Assembly: GCF_004358095.2 (NCBI RefSeq)
Contig: NZ_SMZJ02000004.1
Coordinates: 411,031 to 475,030 of the forward strand
Direction: 5' to 3'
Source of the DNA: Seonamhaeicola sediminis
Lineage (GTDB): Bacteria > Bacteroidota > Bacteroidia > Flavobacteriales > Flavobacteriaceae
DNA: 64,000 bases
Under the pieces are notes generated by a model. The model saw nothing but the letters and a program-made list of their open reading frames with translations, was not told the origin of the DNA and did no database searches. The first letter of the stretch is position 1, and every line of letters starts with the position of its first letter. The position numbers were made by a program, and so were the translations under genes. Below are positions 34,501 through 44,462 of this stretch, in pieces.

Positions 34501-37500
34501 ACCAATGCCAACGGTAATAGTTTAATGTATAGTATAGATGGCGGAACTACCTTTGTGAGTTCCAATGTGTTTACAGGTCTAGTGGCTGGCAACTATGATG
34601 TGGTTGTACAATATACTTACGATGCTGATGTATGTGCTTCTGTAGCTCAGAACATTACAATTACAACACAGGCTCCAATTACAGGAACAGCCACATTAAC
34701 AACACCGTTAACTTGTACAACAAATGGGGTAATTGCAGTTTCTGGAGTATCTGGAGGAACATCACCTTACGAATATAGTATTGATGGTGTTAACTTTCAG
34801 TCAGGAAACACGTTCTCAGGTTTAACTAATGGAACTTATACGGTTACTGTAAGAGATGCAAGTGGTTGTTCTTCAGTATTAACACCTATTACAATTGATG
34901 CTCTAGATCCACCTACCGATATGGACTTTAGCAGCACACCATTAACATGTCCCACCAATACTTCTGATATAACTATTACTGGAGTAACAGGTGGTACACC
35001 ACCTTTAGAATATCAAATTATTGCACCTTCAGGTTCAGCTACTGCATATCAATCGTCTAATGTTTTCAATGGATTGGGGTCTGATACTTATACCTTCCAA
35101 GTAAGGGATGCTAATAACTGTACTTATAGCGAATCGTATACCATAGATTCATTACCTACACTTTCGGTAATTGGATTGGTTTTAAATAACGAGACTTGTT
35201 TTGGTGCTTCAGATGGTACTGCAGAATTTACAGTAACTGGAACAACAAGTTTTACCTATACTATTAATGGTGGAGCATCTGTAGCTGGTAGTTCACCAAT
35301 CAATATAACAGGATTAGCTGCAGGTAGTAGTTATACCATAGCCATTACAGATACAACAACTAATTGTACCGCAACCGATACGGTAAGTATATCTGGACCA
35401 CCTTTTGCATTAAATATTACTGTAACAGAAACACCTATAACCTGTACTGCAAATGGAAGTGTCGCTGTCACTGCTACCGGTGGTTGGGGTGGTTATAGTT
35501 ATGAATTAGAACAACCTGACACTTCAATATTAGGTTCTCAAGGCAGTAATATTTTTGGAGGTTTATCCCAAACAGGAACGTATACGGTTACGGTGACTGA
35601 TGCCAACGGATGTCAAGTTACAACAACCTTTGTATTGAGTACGCCAAGTAACCCAACGGCTACGATAATCAATGCCAATTATTGTTATGATGGTACGAAT
35701 GCTTCTTCTCTTGAAGTGAGTGCTTCCGGAGGTAATCCACCATATGAATACAGTAACAACGGAAGTGTATTTCAAACAAATCCGGTTTTCTCAAACTTAG
35801 CACCCGGGACTTACGATATTATAGTAAGAGATGCTTTTGGATGTACCTTTACTTTACCAACTGAGACCATAGCAGACCAATTAACAGCTTCAGCTAGTTT
35901 AGTTAAAGGATTGGATTGTACTACGAGTCCAGATGCAGAAGTTAATGTTACGGTTTCTGGAGGTATTGCCCCATACAATTACGAAGTATCCTTTAATGGA
36001 GGTGTGTTTATCGCAACAGGTAATCCACCATATACCTATAATAGTGGACAGACGGGGGATTATCAATACAGGATTACGGATGCTTTAGGTTGTACGGCAT
36101 TAACCAATGTGATTACTATTCAGCCTATTTCAAATCCATTGGCCACAGCCATAGCTACTGATGTATTCTGTAGTGGAGACGCCACCGGAATTGTAGCAAT
36201 TGATATAGATGAAACCTTAGGGGTACCACCTTATCAAGTTAGCTTTAATGGTTCAGGATTCACATCTCAAGCAGTTTATAACGGATTAATAACTGGAACC
36301 TATAATTACATTGTTAGGGATGCCAACAGTTGTGAATTTAATGGTTCTGTAGTTGTTAATGAGCCTAGTGTTATTGCTTTGGGTTCTGAAATCATTACAC
36401 CTATTACTTGTGGTGTAGGTGGCAATGTACTTGGAGCTATTCAAATACTCAATGTTACTGGTGGAACACCTAATTATACTTATACGCTTTTAAATAGTTC
36501 AGGTGCTGTTGCTACAACATCGTCCTCAAATCCTTTTGGACCTACACCAAATGATAATGTAACGTTTAACGATTTAAGTTTTGGCAATTATTACCTAAGA
36601 ATAGTAGATGCTAATGGTTGTGAGTATAACTTTGGGCCTTATTTAGTGGCTTCTGATGTTGATAACTTAGATATTAATACAAATGCAACAGGAACTTGTA
36701 TAGCTGGGGTAGAATACAATATTGAAATTGTTAACGGTACGGGACCTTTTAGAGTACGTATTTATGATGGTACAACAACATTTAACCCAACAGATGGCAC
36801 TGCACCTAATGGATTACCAATTTCTAATATGTCGCCAAATGAAAGAAACCATCAGTTTTCTGGACTCCAGTTTGATGTGAGCTATACTTTTGAAGTATTA
36901 GATACTAGTACAGGTTGTACCTATATTGAAAATGTACCTGCTATACCAAGCCCGTCTACTATTGCTGTTTCTGGAACTGCTACAGATATTACTTGTTATG
37001 AAATCCCAGGATTAGATGACGGTACTTTCGACTTTACGGTAACCGCTTATAGTGGTAACGAATTATCATGGGAAGTTTTTAATAACCTTTCAAATACAAC
37101 AACTGGTATTACAGGCAATGCAACTGGCTTGTCTGGAGCAGATTATTCAGATACTGTTTCTGGTTTGGCCCCAGGAGATTATTATTTATTGGTTTCTGAA
37201 ACAGACTTAACCTCTACGCAGTGTACAGCTTTAGTGAATTTCCAGATTATACAGCCTACAGAATTATTATTAGCTGAAGTAGTTAATACAAATGCTAATT
37301 GTAATCAAGATGCACAGGTTGTTGTAAATGGTAGTGGGGGTACACCGCCATATGAATATGCTTTTGTTGAGGATGGTGTTACACCAACAATTGGAGATTG
37401 GACTGCTAATAATTTAGCTATTTTGGATGTTAATATCAATATTAATTGGGATGTTTACGTTCGTGATACTAATGGATGTGATATATCATCTCCATTAGAT

Positions 37501-40500
37501 GTTTCTATTTCGGCAGATCCGCTACCAGTAGTAACATTGCCTACTATTGCAAACGATCAATGTACATCAAATGGTAGTTCCTATACTTTTACAGCTACAC
37601 CTGGAGGAGGAGAGATAACACCTGTTACTTATAGTATAGATGGAGTAAACTTTCAATCAAGCCCAACATTTATAGTCACTTCAACAGGAACATTTACGGT
37701 AACCATACGTGATGGAAATGGATGTACAGCAACCGATACTATTACTATTTATGAACCTATACAAATTAGTGCTCAGGTAACGGCACTAACATCTTGTACC
37801 AATAACGATGGCATCATAACGATGACAGGGTATGGTGGTTCTGGAAATTATACTTATGAAATCACCTCTGGTCCTGTTTTAGTTGGTCCTCAGGCATCAA
37901 ATGTGTTTAACGGTTTACCAAGTGGGACTTATACCATTACCATAGCAGATACTACTACAGCATGTACAGACCAAGTAGATATTACTTTGGACGCTGCAAC
38001 CCCAGTTCTATTTACACCTGTAGCAACCAATGTTAGTTGTAATGGAGGTAATGATGGAATTATAACAGTAAATCTACCAGCGAGTAACGATAATCCTCCA
38101 TATACTTATGAGATTACTTCAGGCCCTGTGTTATTAGGGCCACAAAGCTCAAATATATTCACTGGATTACCAGCAGGAAATTATGATATCACTGTAATTT
38201 CAGGTAGAAATTGTAGTACAACTGAGCCAATAACCATAGGAGAGCCTGTGCTTTTAGATGTATCGGGAACAGCAACCGATTTTGCATGTGCTCCAGACAA
38301 TTCGGTGAACACATCAATATTGACCATTGTAGAAAACGGAGGGACATTTCCATATACATTCAGTATAGATGGTACTAACTATTTTACAACCAATACATTT
38401 GATATTATAGATACCGGAAGTGTTCAAACTGTTGATATTTATGTAAGGGATGCTAATGGATGTGTGGCCTCAAACACTGTAAGTATAAATCCCTTACCGG
38501 CATTAACTTTGGCTACGGCAGCCATAGCAACTCCAATTGATTGTAATAACACTGGCACTGTTTCAATTACTGTTACGGGTGGGTCTGGGAATTTTAATTA
38601 TCAGATGTTACCTAATGGAACACCTCAGGCTTCAAATACGTTTGCTATTACAGGCCCAGGAACCTATTATTTTAGAGTTAACGACGTAGACACTGGTTGT
38701 AGTATAGATACATCAGGGTTAACCATAGCACCTTATGATACCATAAATATTACAGCCACTGTAACTACAGATGTAACTTGCTATGGAGATAACAATGGCG
38801 TAATTGAATTTCTTGTAAATGGTTATACGGGGACATATAATTATGAAGTATTTAATAGTTTGGGAGTATCCATAAGTGGTGTTGTTGCTAGCGATACTTC
38901 AACTAACCCACAAACTATAACAGGAATGACTGCCGGTAACTATTATGTTGAAGTCACTGAAACAGCAAGTCCGTTCTGTTCGACGTCTTCCAACATAGTA
39001 AACATATTATCCCCAACAGAACCATTGACCTTATCGGCAACGGAAACATCAAATGTTACCTGTGATGATAATCAAGGCACTATCATTGCTATAGCTAGTA
39101 ATGGATGGGGTGGTTATGAATACCAATTAACCGGTGCTGCTACGGTACCATACTCAACAAACGGAACATTTAGTAACCTTTCAGCAGGAACGTACACTAT
39201 CAGTGTTAGAGATGCAGGTGGTTGTATTGTTTCAGAAAGCATAACATTAAATTTACCAATACCAATCAACGCTACTGTAGTGGCTACACCAACACTATTA
39301 AGTTGTTTTGGTGATACCAACGCAATGATTACGGTTAGTAATGTAACAGGAGGTCAAGGCAGTAACTACAGTTATACATTAAACATGACTGCTCCAACAG
39401 TTAGTGCTTCAGGACCACAGGCATCGCCAGTATTTAGCGGGTTAGCAGCAGGTACCTATAACGTAACTGTAACTGATGGTTATAACTGTACATTTAATAC
39501 ACCAGATGTAGTTATTTCAGAACCTACTCAAATAGTAGCTTCTTTAGTTACGGCAAGTACCCAAACTTGTATTAATGATGCTACCCTTACCTTAAGTGCA
39601 ACAGGGGGTACAGGAAGTTATGAGTATAGCAATACTGATAATTTTACAACAGTCTTGGGTTCTTTTGCAACATCAATAACCTTTTCAGTAAGTCCGGGAA
39701 CCTATCAATATTATGTAAGGGATGCTAATGGATGTGTGTCTAGTGTTTCTAATGGTATTACTATAGAACCTTTAGTCCCATTAACGGTTAATCTAGACAC
39801 AACCAATTCAACGGTTAACTGCGCTGGAGATTCTACAGGTGTTATTGTGGCAGAGGCACAAGGTGCTTTAGGAAATTATGTTTATACACTTCAAGATGGT
39901 AGTGGGAATGATATATTAGGAGCGGTACAAAATAATCCAGGTGTTTTTACAGAATTACCAATAGGAACGTATCAAGTATATGTTGAAAGTGTGGATTGTG
40001 ATATAACCTCATCAGCAGTTATTATTACAGAACCAACAGAACCTTTAACGGCTCAATATATTGTAACCGATATTACTTGTAATGGTGAAAATGATGGTAT
40101 CATTGAAGTAAGTGCTTCTGGAGGAACAGGCATCATAAAGTACGCAATTACTCCTAGACTGGATCAGTTTTTTGACGAACCTATTTTTGACGAACTGTCA
40201 CCAGGATTTTATGATATTATTGTACAAGATGAACTTGGTTGCTATGTACTGCTTGAAGATATAGAAATTGTAGAAGCAACTCCCGTTATACTTACCATAG
40301 TACCCAATTCCATATTGCCAGAGGTTTGTGAAGGCGATATGAATGGGGAGTTTAGTATTGATATTTCTGGAGGAACATTACCTTATAACGTTGCTTTAGA
40401 TGATATTAATGGTGCATATACAACTGGTGGACCAACACAAACCATATTTGATTTTAATGGATTAAGTGGTGGTGATCATATAGTTTATGTTATAGATGCT

Positions 40501-41271
40501 CAAGGGTGTGAGTCTGAATGGAATATTACGTTTCCAGAATCTGTAAGATTAGATCCGTCAGTTGAGGTTGATTATTGTACAGATATTTATGATGCGAGTA
40601 GTAATGCGGTAACTGTGAGTATAGACTCTAGTGTAGATTCTGTAGAAGTTGATTACTCTTTAGACGGTATAAACTTCCAAAGTAACAATGTATTTGTTGA
40701 TGTTGCTCCAGGTTTAAATCAATCAATAACCGTAAGGCATTCTAACGGATGTGAGCAACAAGTATTTTTCGATATTAATCAATATGATCCATTACAAATA
40801 GCGATTAGTGATGGTAATATTAATGAAATTGTATCGGCTGTTTCTGGTGGTTCAGGAGATTATGAATACGCCATTCAAAGGGTGAATTCAATCGACTTTG
40901 AGCCATATCAAGACACAGGTACTTTTATTATTTATGAATCTGGAACCTACACTATTCAAGTAACTGATAGTAACGGTTGTGTTGCTTCTGCATCAAGACA
41001 ATTTGAGTTTGTTGATGTTTGTATTGCAAATTATTTTGTACCAGGAAGAAATGAGGATTGGGGGCCTGGATGTACATCACAATATAGAAACTTAACTGTT
41101 GATATTTTTGATAGATACGGACGTAAAATAGCTACGCTTGGTGTTGATGAAACATGGGATGGAACTTATAATGGCAAACAATTGCCTACTGGTGATTATT
41201 GGTATGTAGTGAACCTTAATGATGAAAGAGATAAACGAAGTTTTGTTGGACACTTTACACTTTACAGGTAA
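31531..41271 (+). CDS. sprB: SprB-like giant gliding adhesin with type B sorting domain
   Basis: About 3,246 residues (an ATG at 31540 would start the protein at MKKTTYV, which looks like the more natural signal peptide start). Signal peptide ends LSAQ; then an N-terminal region with CYRVVYAGLYWAA (DUF3344-like), a DUF11-like domain near 375-520 (ITYQSVGNDNVTQFTIKDIL), and dozens of SprB repeats of about 70-100 residues (ITCTANGSVAVTATGGWGGY; LSAGTYTISVRDAGGC). The C-terminal VDIFDRYGRKIATLG... FVGHFTLYR is a CHU_C type B domain. F. johnsoniae SprB is the mobile surface adhesin of gliding; this one is about half as long. The gene sits before an SprF gene with an 11-base gap. Confidence 0.82.
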   Translation: MTAMKKTTYVSYGLVIIFLFLSIQLSAQTYDPFTEREKIEVRGSMLVVGNSIIGENNLPFNDLTRDNQDVDMRYIDIDSDATTFSSSSAEIQLPPHEDGSPTDCYRVVYAGLYWAASLQSGDRSDIDEVKFKLAGSSTYIDITGEIIYDAIVSPIVAETGEPGNTPYACYADVTNLFSGLTNIEGNYTVANVTSSEGFNNSTGLSAGWTLLLIYEDPELYTKSFTIFDGFSHIFDGHQETVNVTGFRTPPAGNIDLQFAYGTLDGDRTKRATKLEINGKEVTTELRPANKFFGSVIENLGYDGNPNPPSLVYPRNPQSTNTLGYDTGLLEIINSEPEFIRNDDTAADFRLQVARGQADPIFAFMSAFGVDIIAPDIDLTKIVLDELGNDIDGDDVILGQNLFYEITYQSVGNDNVTQFTIKDILPDNIIFDPTTDIDLSNAGGATLQSWDPVTRELIFSIPDGSVEVDDPAFTIRIAIQVVPNCYDLSQACSNEIKNQAFATYRGVINPTIIEEEGSFATEECLGVPGSTNFIVDISNCDFARTEILCGSSVVLTAASGYDTYSWSTSPTGTPVIGTGQTYTATEVGTYYVNNTTTSTCISIEEAITVALYGNTQTNPVIPYADQVVTCPNDGKQLPYIFLCGANETREILTGISDAVSIVWEQLDESSCAALTVDDCANESDDCTWNQVGTGSDYVANMAGEFRLVINYPGGCFSIFYFNVYQNLLDPTITAEDIICTTPGQVTVGGVPSGYEYSLDPNGPYQASNTFTVNTPGYYTVYIQQTVADSFPCTFQTPSIYVRQRDANLTTVVTQPDCNGDKGSIQLQVNDALPQYYYSLSQGGTLINSVGPIMDSNYAFDNLNSGTYTYSVTTDDGCIFTDDIDIIDPPVITVTAALTQPLTCTDGEITIYPVGGTPPYNYFINSTTISQNYPEYVVTTAGVYNITVLDFNGCEASTSITVDGILPPEFNINQNNILCADDPNSGSITVNVTNANGNSLMYSIDGGTTFVSSNVFTGLVAGNYDVVVQYTYDADVCASVAQNITITTQAPITGTATLTTPLTCTTNGVIAVSGVSGGTSPYEYSIDGVNFQSGNTFSGLTNGTYTVTVRDASGCSSVLTPITIDALDPPTDMDFSSTPLTCPTNTSDITITGVTGGTPPLEYQIIAPSGSATAYQSSNVFNGLGSDTYTFQVRDANNCTYSESYTIDSLPTLSVIGLVLNNETCFGASDGTAEFTVTGTTSFTYTINGGASVAGSSPINITGLAAGSSYTIAITDTTTNCTATDTVSISGPPFALNITVTETPITCTANGSVAVTATGGWGGYSYELEQPDTSILGSQGSNIFGGLSQTGTYTVTVTDANGCQVTTTFVLSTPSNPTATIINANYCYDGTNASSLEVSASGGNPPYEYSNNGSVFQTNPVFSNLAPGTYDIIVRDAFGCTFTLPTETIADQLTASASLVKGLDCTTSPDAEVNVTVSGGIAPYNYEVSFNGGVFIATGNPPYTYNSGQTGDYQYRITDALGCTALTNVITIQPISNPLATAIATDVFCSGDATGIVAIDIDETLGVPPYQVSFNGSGFTSQAVYNGLITGTYNYIVRDANSCEFNGSVVVNEPSVIALGSEIITPITCGVGGNVLGAIQILNVTGGTPNYTYTLLNSSGAVATTSSSNPFGPTPNDNVTFNDLSFGNYYLRIVDANGCEYNFGPYLVASDVDNLDINTNATGTCIAGVEYNIEIVNGTGPFRVRIYDGTTTFNPTDGTAPNGLPISNMSPNERNHQFSGLQFDVSYTFEVLDTSTGCTYIENVPAIPSPSTIAVSGTATDITCYEIPGLDDGTFDFTVTAYSGNELSWEVFNNLSNTTTGITGNATGLSGADYSDTVSGLAPGDYYLLVSETDLTSTQCTALVNFQIIQPTELLLAEVVNTNANCNQDAQVVVNGSGGTPPYEYAFVEDGVTPTIGDWTANNLAILDVNININWDVYVRDTNGCDISSPLDVSISADPLPVVTLPTIANDQCTSNGSSYTFTATPGGGEITPVTYSIDGVNFQSSPTFIVTSTGTFTVTIRDGNGCTATDTITIYEPIQISAQVTALTSCTNNDGIITMTGYGGSGNYTYEITSGPVLVGPQASNVFNGLPSGTYTITIADTTTACTDQVDITLDAATPVLFTPVATNVSCNGGNDGIITVNLPASNDNPPYTYEITSGPVLLGPQSSNIFTGLPAGNYDITVISGRNCSTTEPITIGEPVLLDVSGTATDFACAPDNSVNTSILTIVENGGTFPYTFSIDGTNYFTTNTFDIIDTGSVQTVDIYVRDANGCVASNTVSINPLPALTLATAAIATPIDCNNTGTVSITVTGGSGNFNYQMLPNGTPQASNTFAITGPGTYYFRVNDVDTGCSIDTSGLTIAPYDTINITATVTTDVTCYGDNNGVIEFLVNGYTGTYNYEVFNSLGVSISGVVASDTSTNPQTITGMTAGNYYVEVTETASPFCSTSSNIVNILSPTEPLTLSATETSNVTCDDNQGTIIAIASNGWGGYEYQLTGAATVPYSTNGTFSNLSAGTYTISVRDAGGCIVSESITLNLPIPINATVVATPTLLSCFGDTNAMITVSNVTGGQGSNYSYTLNMTAPTVSASGPQASPVFSGLAAGTYNVTVTDGYNCTFNTPDVVISEPTQIVASLVTASTQTCINDATLTLSATGGTGSYEYSNTDNFTTVLGSFATSITFSVSPGTYQYYVRDANGCVSSVSNGITIEPLVPLTVNLDTTNSTVNCAGDSTGVIVAEAQGALGNYVYTLQDGSGNDILGAVQNNPGVFTELPIGTYQVYVESVDCDITSSAVIITEPTEPLTAQYIVTDITCNGENDGIIEVSASGGTGIIKYAITPRLDQFFDEPIFDELSPGFYDIIVQDELGCYVLLEDIEIVEATPVILTIVPNSILPEVCEGDMNGEFSIDISGGTLPYNVALDDINGAYTTGGPTQTIFDFNGLSGGDHIVYVIDAQGCESEWNITFPESVRLDPSVEVDYCTDIYDASSNAVTVSIDSSVDSVEVDYSLDGINFQSNNVFVDVAPGLNQSITVRHSNGCEQQVFFDINQYDPLQIAISDGNINEIVSAVSGGSGDYEYAIQRVNSIDFEPYQDTGTFIIYESGTYTIQVTDSNGCVASASRQFEFVDVCIANYFVPGRNEDWGPGCTSQYRNLTVDIFDRYGRKIATLGVDETWDGTYNGKQLPTGDYWYVVNLNDERDKRSFVGHFTLYR

Positions 41272-41282
41272 TTAATTAAGTT

Positions 41283-42278
41283 ATGTTACAAAAAATCTTT
41301 ACATATATAGTTTTTCTCTTTGTAGTAAATGTTTTTGCTCAAGAGCTCAATTTACCAGTATTTACACAATATTTGGCAGATAATAATTTTGTTGTTTCCC
41401 CAACGTTTGCAGGAATTGGTGATAATGTGAAATTAAGAGCTAATGGATTGACTCAATGGGTTGGTATTAAAGGAGCTCCCGATAATCAATCTTTTTATGG
41501 AGATGTAAGAATTGCCGATAGAACAGGAGTGGGACTGTCTTTATACAATGATAGAAATGGCAATACCATTCAAACAGGTGCTAAATTTTCTTTTGCACAT
41601 CACTTGGTATTAGATTATTACTCTAAAATGTATTTGTCTTTCGGAATTTCATACAACATGAACAATTTTAGAATTGATACTCAGAATTTCACCAATAACG
41701 GAAATCCAAATTATCAATTTGATCCGCCAACTGACCCTAGGCGTACTACTAATCATAATTTTGATATAGGAGCTCTTTACAGGCTTAAAGGTTTCTTTTT
41801 AAGCTTAAACCTAAATAACGTTTTAGATAAAGATTTTGATTCATCAGAGCGTGTTTTTGAGCCGAATCTCCTTTTGAATTACCAAATTTATTCGGGATAC
41901 ACTTTTAGAGGAACCATACATAAAAGAAACCGATTGGAATTTGAACCTTCCATTTTCTATCAAATGTTTACCAGTGATAAGCGTTCTGCTACTGATATAA
42001 ATTTTAAGTTCAGAAAATATGGTAGAAACGACGATTATTTTTGGGGTGGTATCTCTTACCGTTTTCTGAATGACCAGTTTCTAAAACCTTTAAACATAGG
42101 CCCTATGGTTGGTTTTAAAAAATCACTTTTCTATTTTGGGTATGCTTACCAGATAACTACAAATGATTTGTCTGGTTACAACTCTGGAACACACGTGGTT
42201 ACTGTAGGTATTGACTTTTTACAAGGTATTAGTAATTGTCCGTGCACACAAAGTGTAACACGCAGTGATATGAAATAG
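41283..42278 (+). CDS. sprF: SprF, PorP/SprF family barrel
   Basis: A 331-residue outer-membrane barrel: signal peptide ending NVFAQ, then LPVFTQYLADNNFVVSPTFAG, the PorP/SprF family start, many aromatic strands, and a C-terminal VTVGIDFLQG. In F. johnsoniae, SprF is required for secretion or surface display of SprB. This gene follows the sprB-like gene by 11 bases, so it is expressed with it and is its likely partner. A short tail (NCPCTQSVTRSD) is unusual for the family and may be cleaved or flexible. It ends the spr block; ppk1 follows after 119 bases with its own promoter box. Confidence 0.85.
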   Translation: MLQKIFTYIVFLFVVNVFAQELNLPVFTQYLADNNFVVSPTFAGIGDNVKLRANGLTQWVGIKGAPDNQSFYGDVRIADRTGVGLSLYNDRNGNTIQTGAKFSFAHHLVLDYYSKMYLSFGISYNMNNFRIDTQNFTNNGNPNYQFDPPTDPRRTTNHNFDIGALYRLKGFFLSLNLNNVLDKDFDSSERVFEPNLLLNYQIYSGYTFRGTIHKRNRLEFEPSIFYQMFTSDKRSATDINFKFRKYGRNDDYFWGGISYRFLNDQFLKPLNIGPMVGFKKSLFYFGYAYQITTNDLSGYNSGTHVVTVGIDFLQGISNCPCTQSVTRSDMK

Positions 42279-42367
42279 GCTTATTATAAGAATAATTACT
42301 AAATATCAAGGTCTATATTTAAAGCAAATTTAAAGTATACTGAATTCATTTTTTATCTTAAATAGAA

Positions 42368-42375
42368 TATATTTG
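42368..42375 (+). promoter_or_regulatory. Promoter -7 box for ppk1
   Basis: TATATTTG matches TAnnTTTG, 22 bases upstream of the ppk1 ATG. No clear -33 element is seen. Confidence 0.4.
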
Positions 42376-42397
42376 TTAGGATATTAAGCCTGACAAT

Positions 42398-44461
42398 ATG
42401 ATTGCTACGGAAACTACTACAAACACTTACATAAACAGAGAAATAAGCTGGTTGCAATTTAATGCAAGAGTTTTACAAGAAGCCGATGATGAAAGAGTTC
42501 CATTAATTGAAAGATTACGATTTTTAGGTATTTTCTCAAACAATTTAGACGAGTTTTTTAAGGTGCGTTATGCTACTGTAAAGCGCATTGTAGAAGCGGG
42601 AAAAGAAGGTAAGAACCAATTAGGAGGAATTGCAGCAGCAGAATTACTTGAGATTATTACTCAAATTGTAATTGAGCAACAAGCAGAGAGTATTAGGGTG
42701 TTAAATGACATTGACTATAAGTTAAAGAAAGAAAATATTTTTGTCATTGATGAAACCGAAGTAGATAGTAGTCAGCATGATTTCATTAAAGATTATTTCT
42801 TTCAAAATGTAAGTTCAGAGTTGGTAACTATTATCCTAAACGATTTAGTGCAGTTACCCAATTTAAAGGATACCGCAGCATATTTAGCCGTTAAAATGCA
42901 AATGCAGGATGGGGCTAAACAATTTGCTTTGATTGAGATTCCTAAGGGTATTGATCGTTTTGTTGTGTTACCCAAACAAAATGGATATAGTTATATCATC
43001 ATGTATGATGACCTATTAAGGTATTGCCTAAGCGATATTTTTAGCAATTTTGAATATGAAACCATCTCTGCACATATGATTAAAATCACAAGAGATGCAG
43101 AATTAGATTTTGATGGTGATTTAAGTAAAAGTTTTATTGAAAAAATCTCTGATAGTGTCAAGCATCGTGAAGTAGGTGACCCTGTACGTTTTGTCTATGA
43201 TGAAACCATTGATAAAGATACACTACAGTATCTTATGGAAAAAATGGGTGTTGATAATACTGACAGTATAATACCTGGTGGGCGTTATCATAACCGAAGA
43301 GATTATATGAGTTTTCCTAGTTTAGGAAGAACAGATTTAATGTATGATAGAATAGAAGGCTTACAGGTAAAAGGTCTAAGTCTAAAAACAAGTCTTTTCA
43401 AAGCTATAAAAGAAAAAGACTATATGGTACATGCACCTTATCACACCTTTTCATACATAGTAAAATTTTTACGTGAGGCCGCTTTAGACCCCAAAGTAAG
43501 TACTATTAAAATAACCATTTATAGACTAGCAGAAATATCGCATGTAGCCAGTGCCTTAATAAATGCCGCTATTAATGGTAAAGCAGTTACAGTATCTATT
43601 GAGTTGAGAGCTAGGTTTGATGAAAGGGCCAATATATACTACGCTGAACAAATGAAAAAAGAAGGTATAAACCTTATATTTGGTGTACCTGGTTTAAAAG
43701 TTCACAGTAAAATGTGTGTTATTGAGCGTGAGGAAGGGAAGAAAATAAGACGATATGGCTTTATAAGTACCGGTAATTTTAACGAATCTACTGCTAAAAT
43801 TTATACAGATTTTACGTTGTTTACATATAATCAAGCTATTCTAAAAGAGGTTAATAAAATTTTTAATTTCTTTGATACCAACTACCGGGTATATTCATAC
43901 AAGCATTTAATAGTTTCACCACATTACACAGAGAACAGGATTTTTAAACTAATTGATGAACAAATAAAGTTAAGTAAGAAGGGCAAAGACGGATACATTA
44001 GAGTTAAAATGAATAGTATCTCAAATTATGCCATGGTTGATAAACTTTACGAAGCCAGTAATGCGGGTGTTAAAATAGATATGATTGTACGTGGTATATG
44101 TTGTTTAATACCAGGTATTGAAGGTATGAGCGAGAACATCACAGTTATTAGTATAGTAGACAAGTTTTTAGAACACCCTAGAATTTATATGTTTGGTAAA
44201 GATGAAGATGTTAAAATATACATATCTTCTGCAGATTGGATGACAAGGAATATTCACAATAGAGTAGAAGTGAGTTGTCCAATTTATGACCCAGAAATCA
44301 AGCAAGAAATAATAGATACATTTAATATTTGTTGGAGTGATAATGTAAAAGCTAGACTGATAAATACAGATAATGAAAACGAATATAAAACAGACAATAA
44401 TCGTAAAGTAAGATCACAAATTGCTATCTATGATTATTATCTAGATAAGCTCAAAGATTAA
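42398..44461 (+). CDS. ppk1: Polyphosphate kinase 1
   Basis: A 687-residue PPK1, which polymerises the gamma-phosphate of ATP into polyphosphate. The N-terminal domain begins YINREISWLQFNARVLQEA, and the first conserved phospholipase-D-like domain carries the autophosphorylated His436 in KVHSKMCVI, equal in position to His435 of E. coli PPK1. RYGFISTGNFNESTAKIYTD, the ATP-site region, and later SADWMTRNIHNRVEV are intact. Length matches the family. It is followed after one base by a Ppx/GppA gene, the usual arrangement in which synthesis and breakdown of polyphosphate share a transcript. Confidence 0.97.
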   Translation: MIATETTTNTYINREISWLQFNARVLQEADDERVPLIERLRFLGIFSNNLDEFFKVRYATVKRIVEAGKEGKNQLGGIAAAELLEIITQIVIEQQAESIRVLNDIDYKLKKENIFVIDETEVDSSQHDFIKDYFFQNVSSELVTIILNDLVQLPNLKDTAAYLAVKMQMQDGAKQFALIEIPKGIDRFVVLPKQNGYSYIIMYDDLLRYCLSDIFSNFEYETISAHMIKITRDAELDFDGDLSKSFIEKISDSVKHREVGDPVRFVYDETIDKDTLQYLMEKMGVDNTDSIIPGGRYHNRRDYMSFPSLGRTDLMYDRIEGLQVKGLSLKTSLFKAIKEKDYMVHAPYHTFSYIVKFLREAALDPKVSTIKITIYRLAEISHVASALINAAINGKAVTVSIELRARFDERANIYYAEQMKKEGINLIFGVPGLKVHSKMCVIEREEGKKIRRYGFISTGNFNESTAKIYTDFTLFTYNQAILKEVNKIFNFFDTNYRVYSYKHLIVSPHYTENRIFKLIDEQIKLSKKGKDGYIRVKMNSISNYAMVDKLYEASNAGVKIDMIVRGICCLIPGIEGMSENITVISIVDKFLEHPRIYMFGKDEDVKIYISSADWMTRNIHNRVEVSCPIYDPEIKQEIIDTFNICWSDNVKARLINTDNENEYKTDNNRKVRSQIAIYDYYLDKLKD

Positions 44462-44462
44462 T

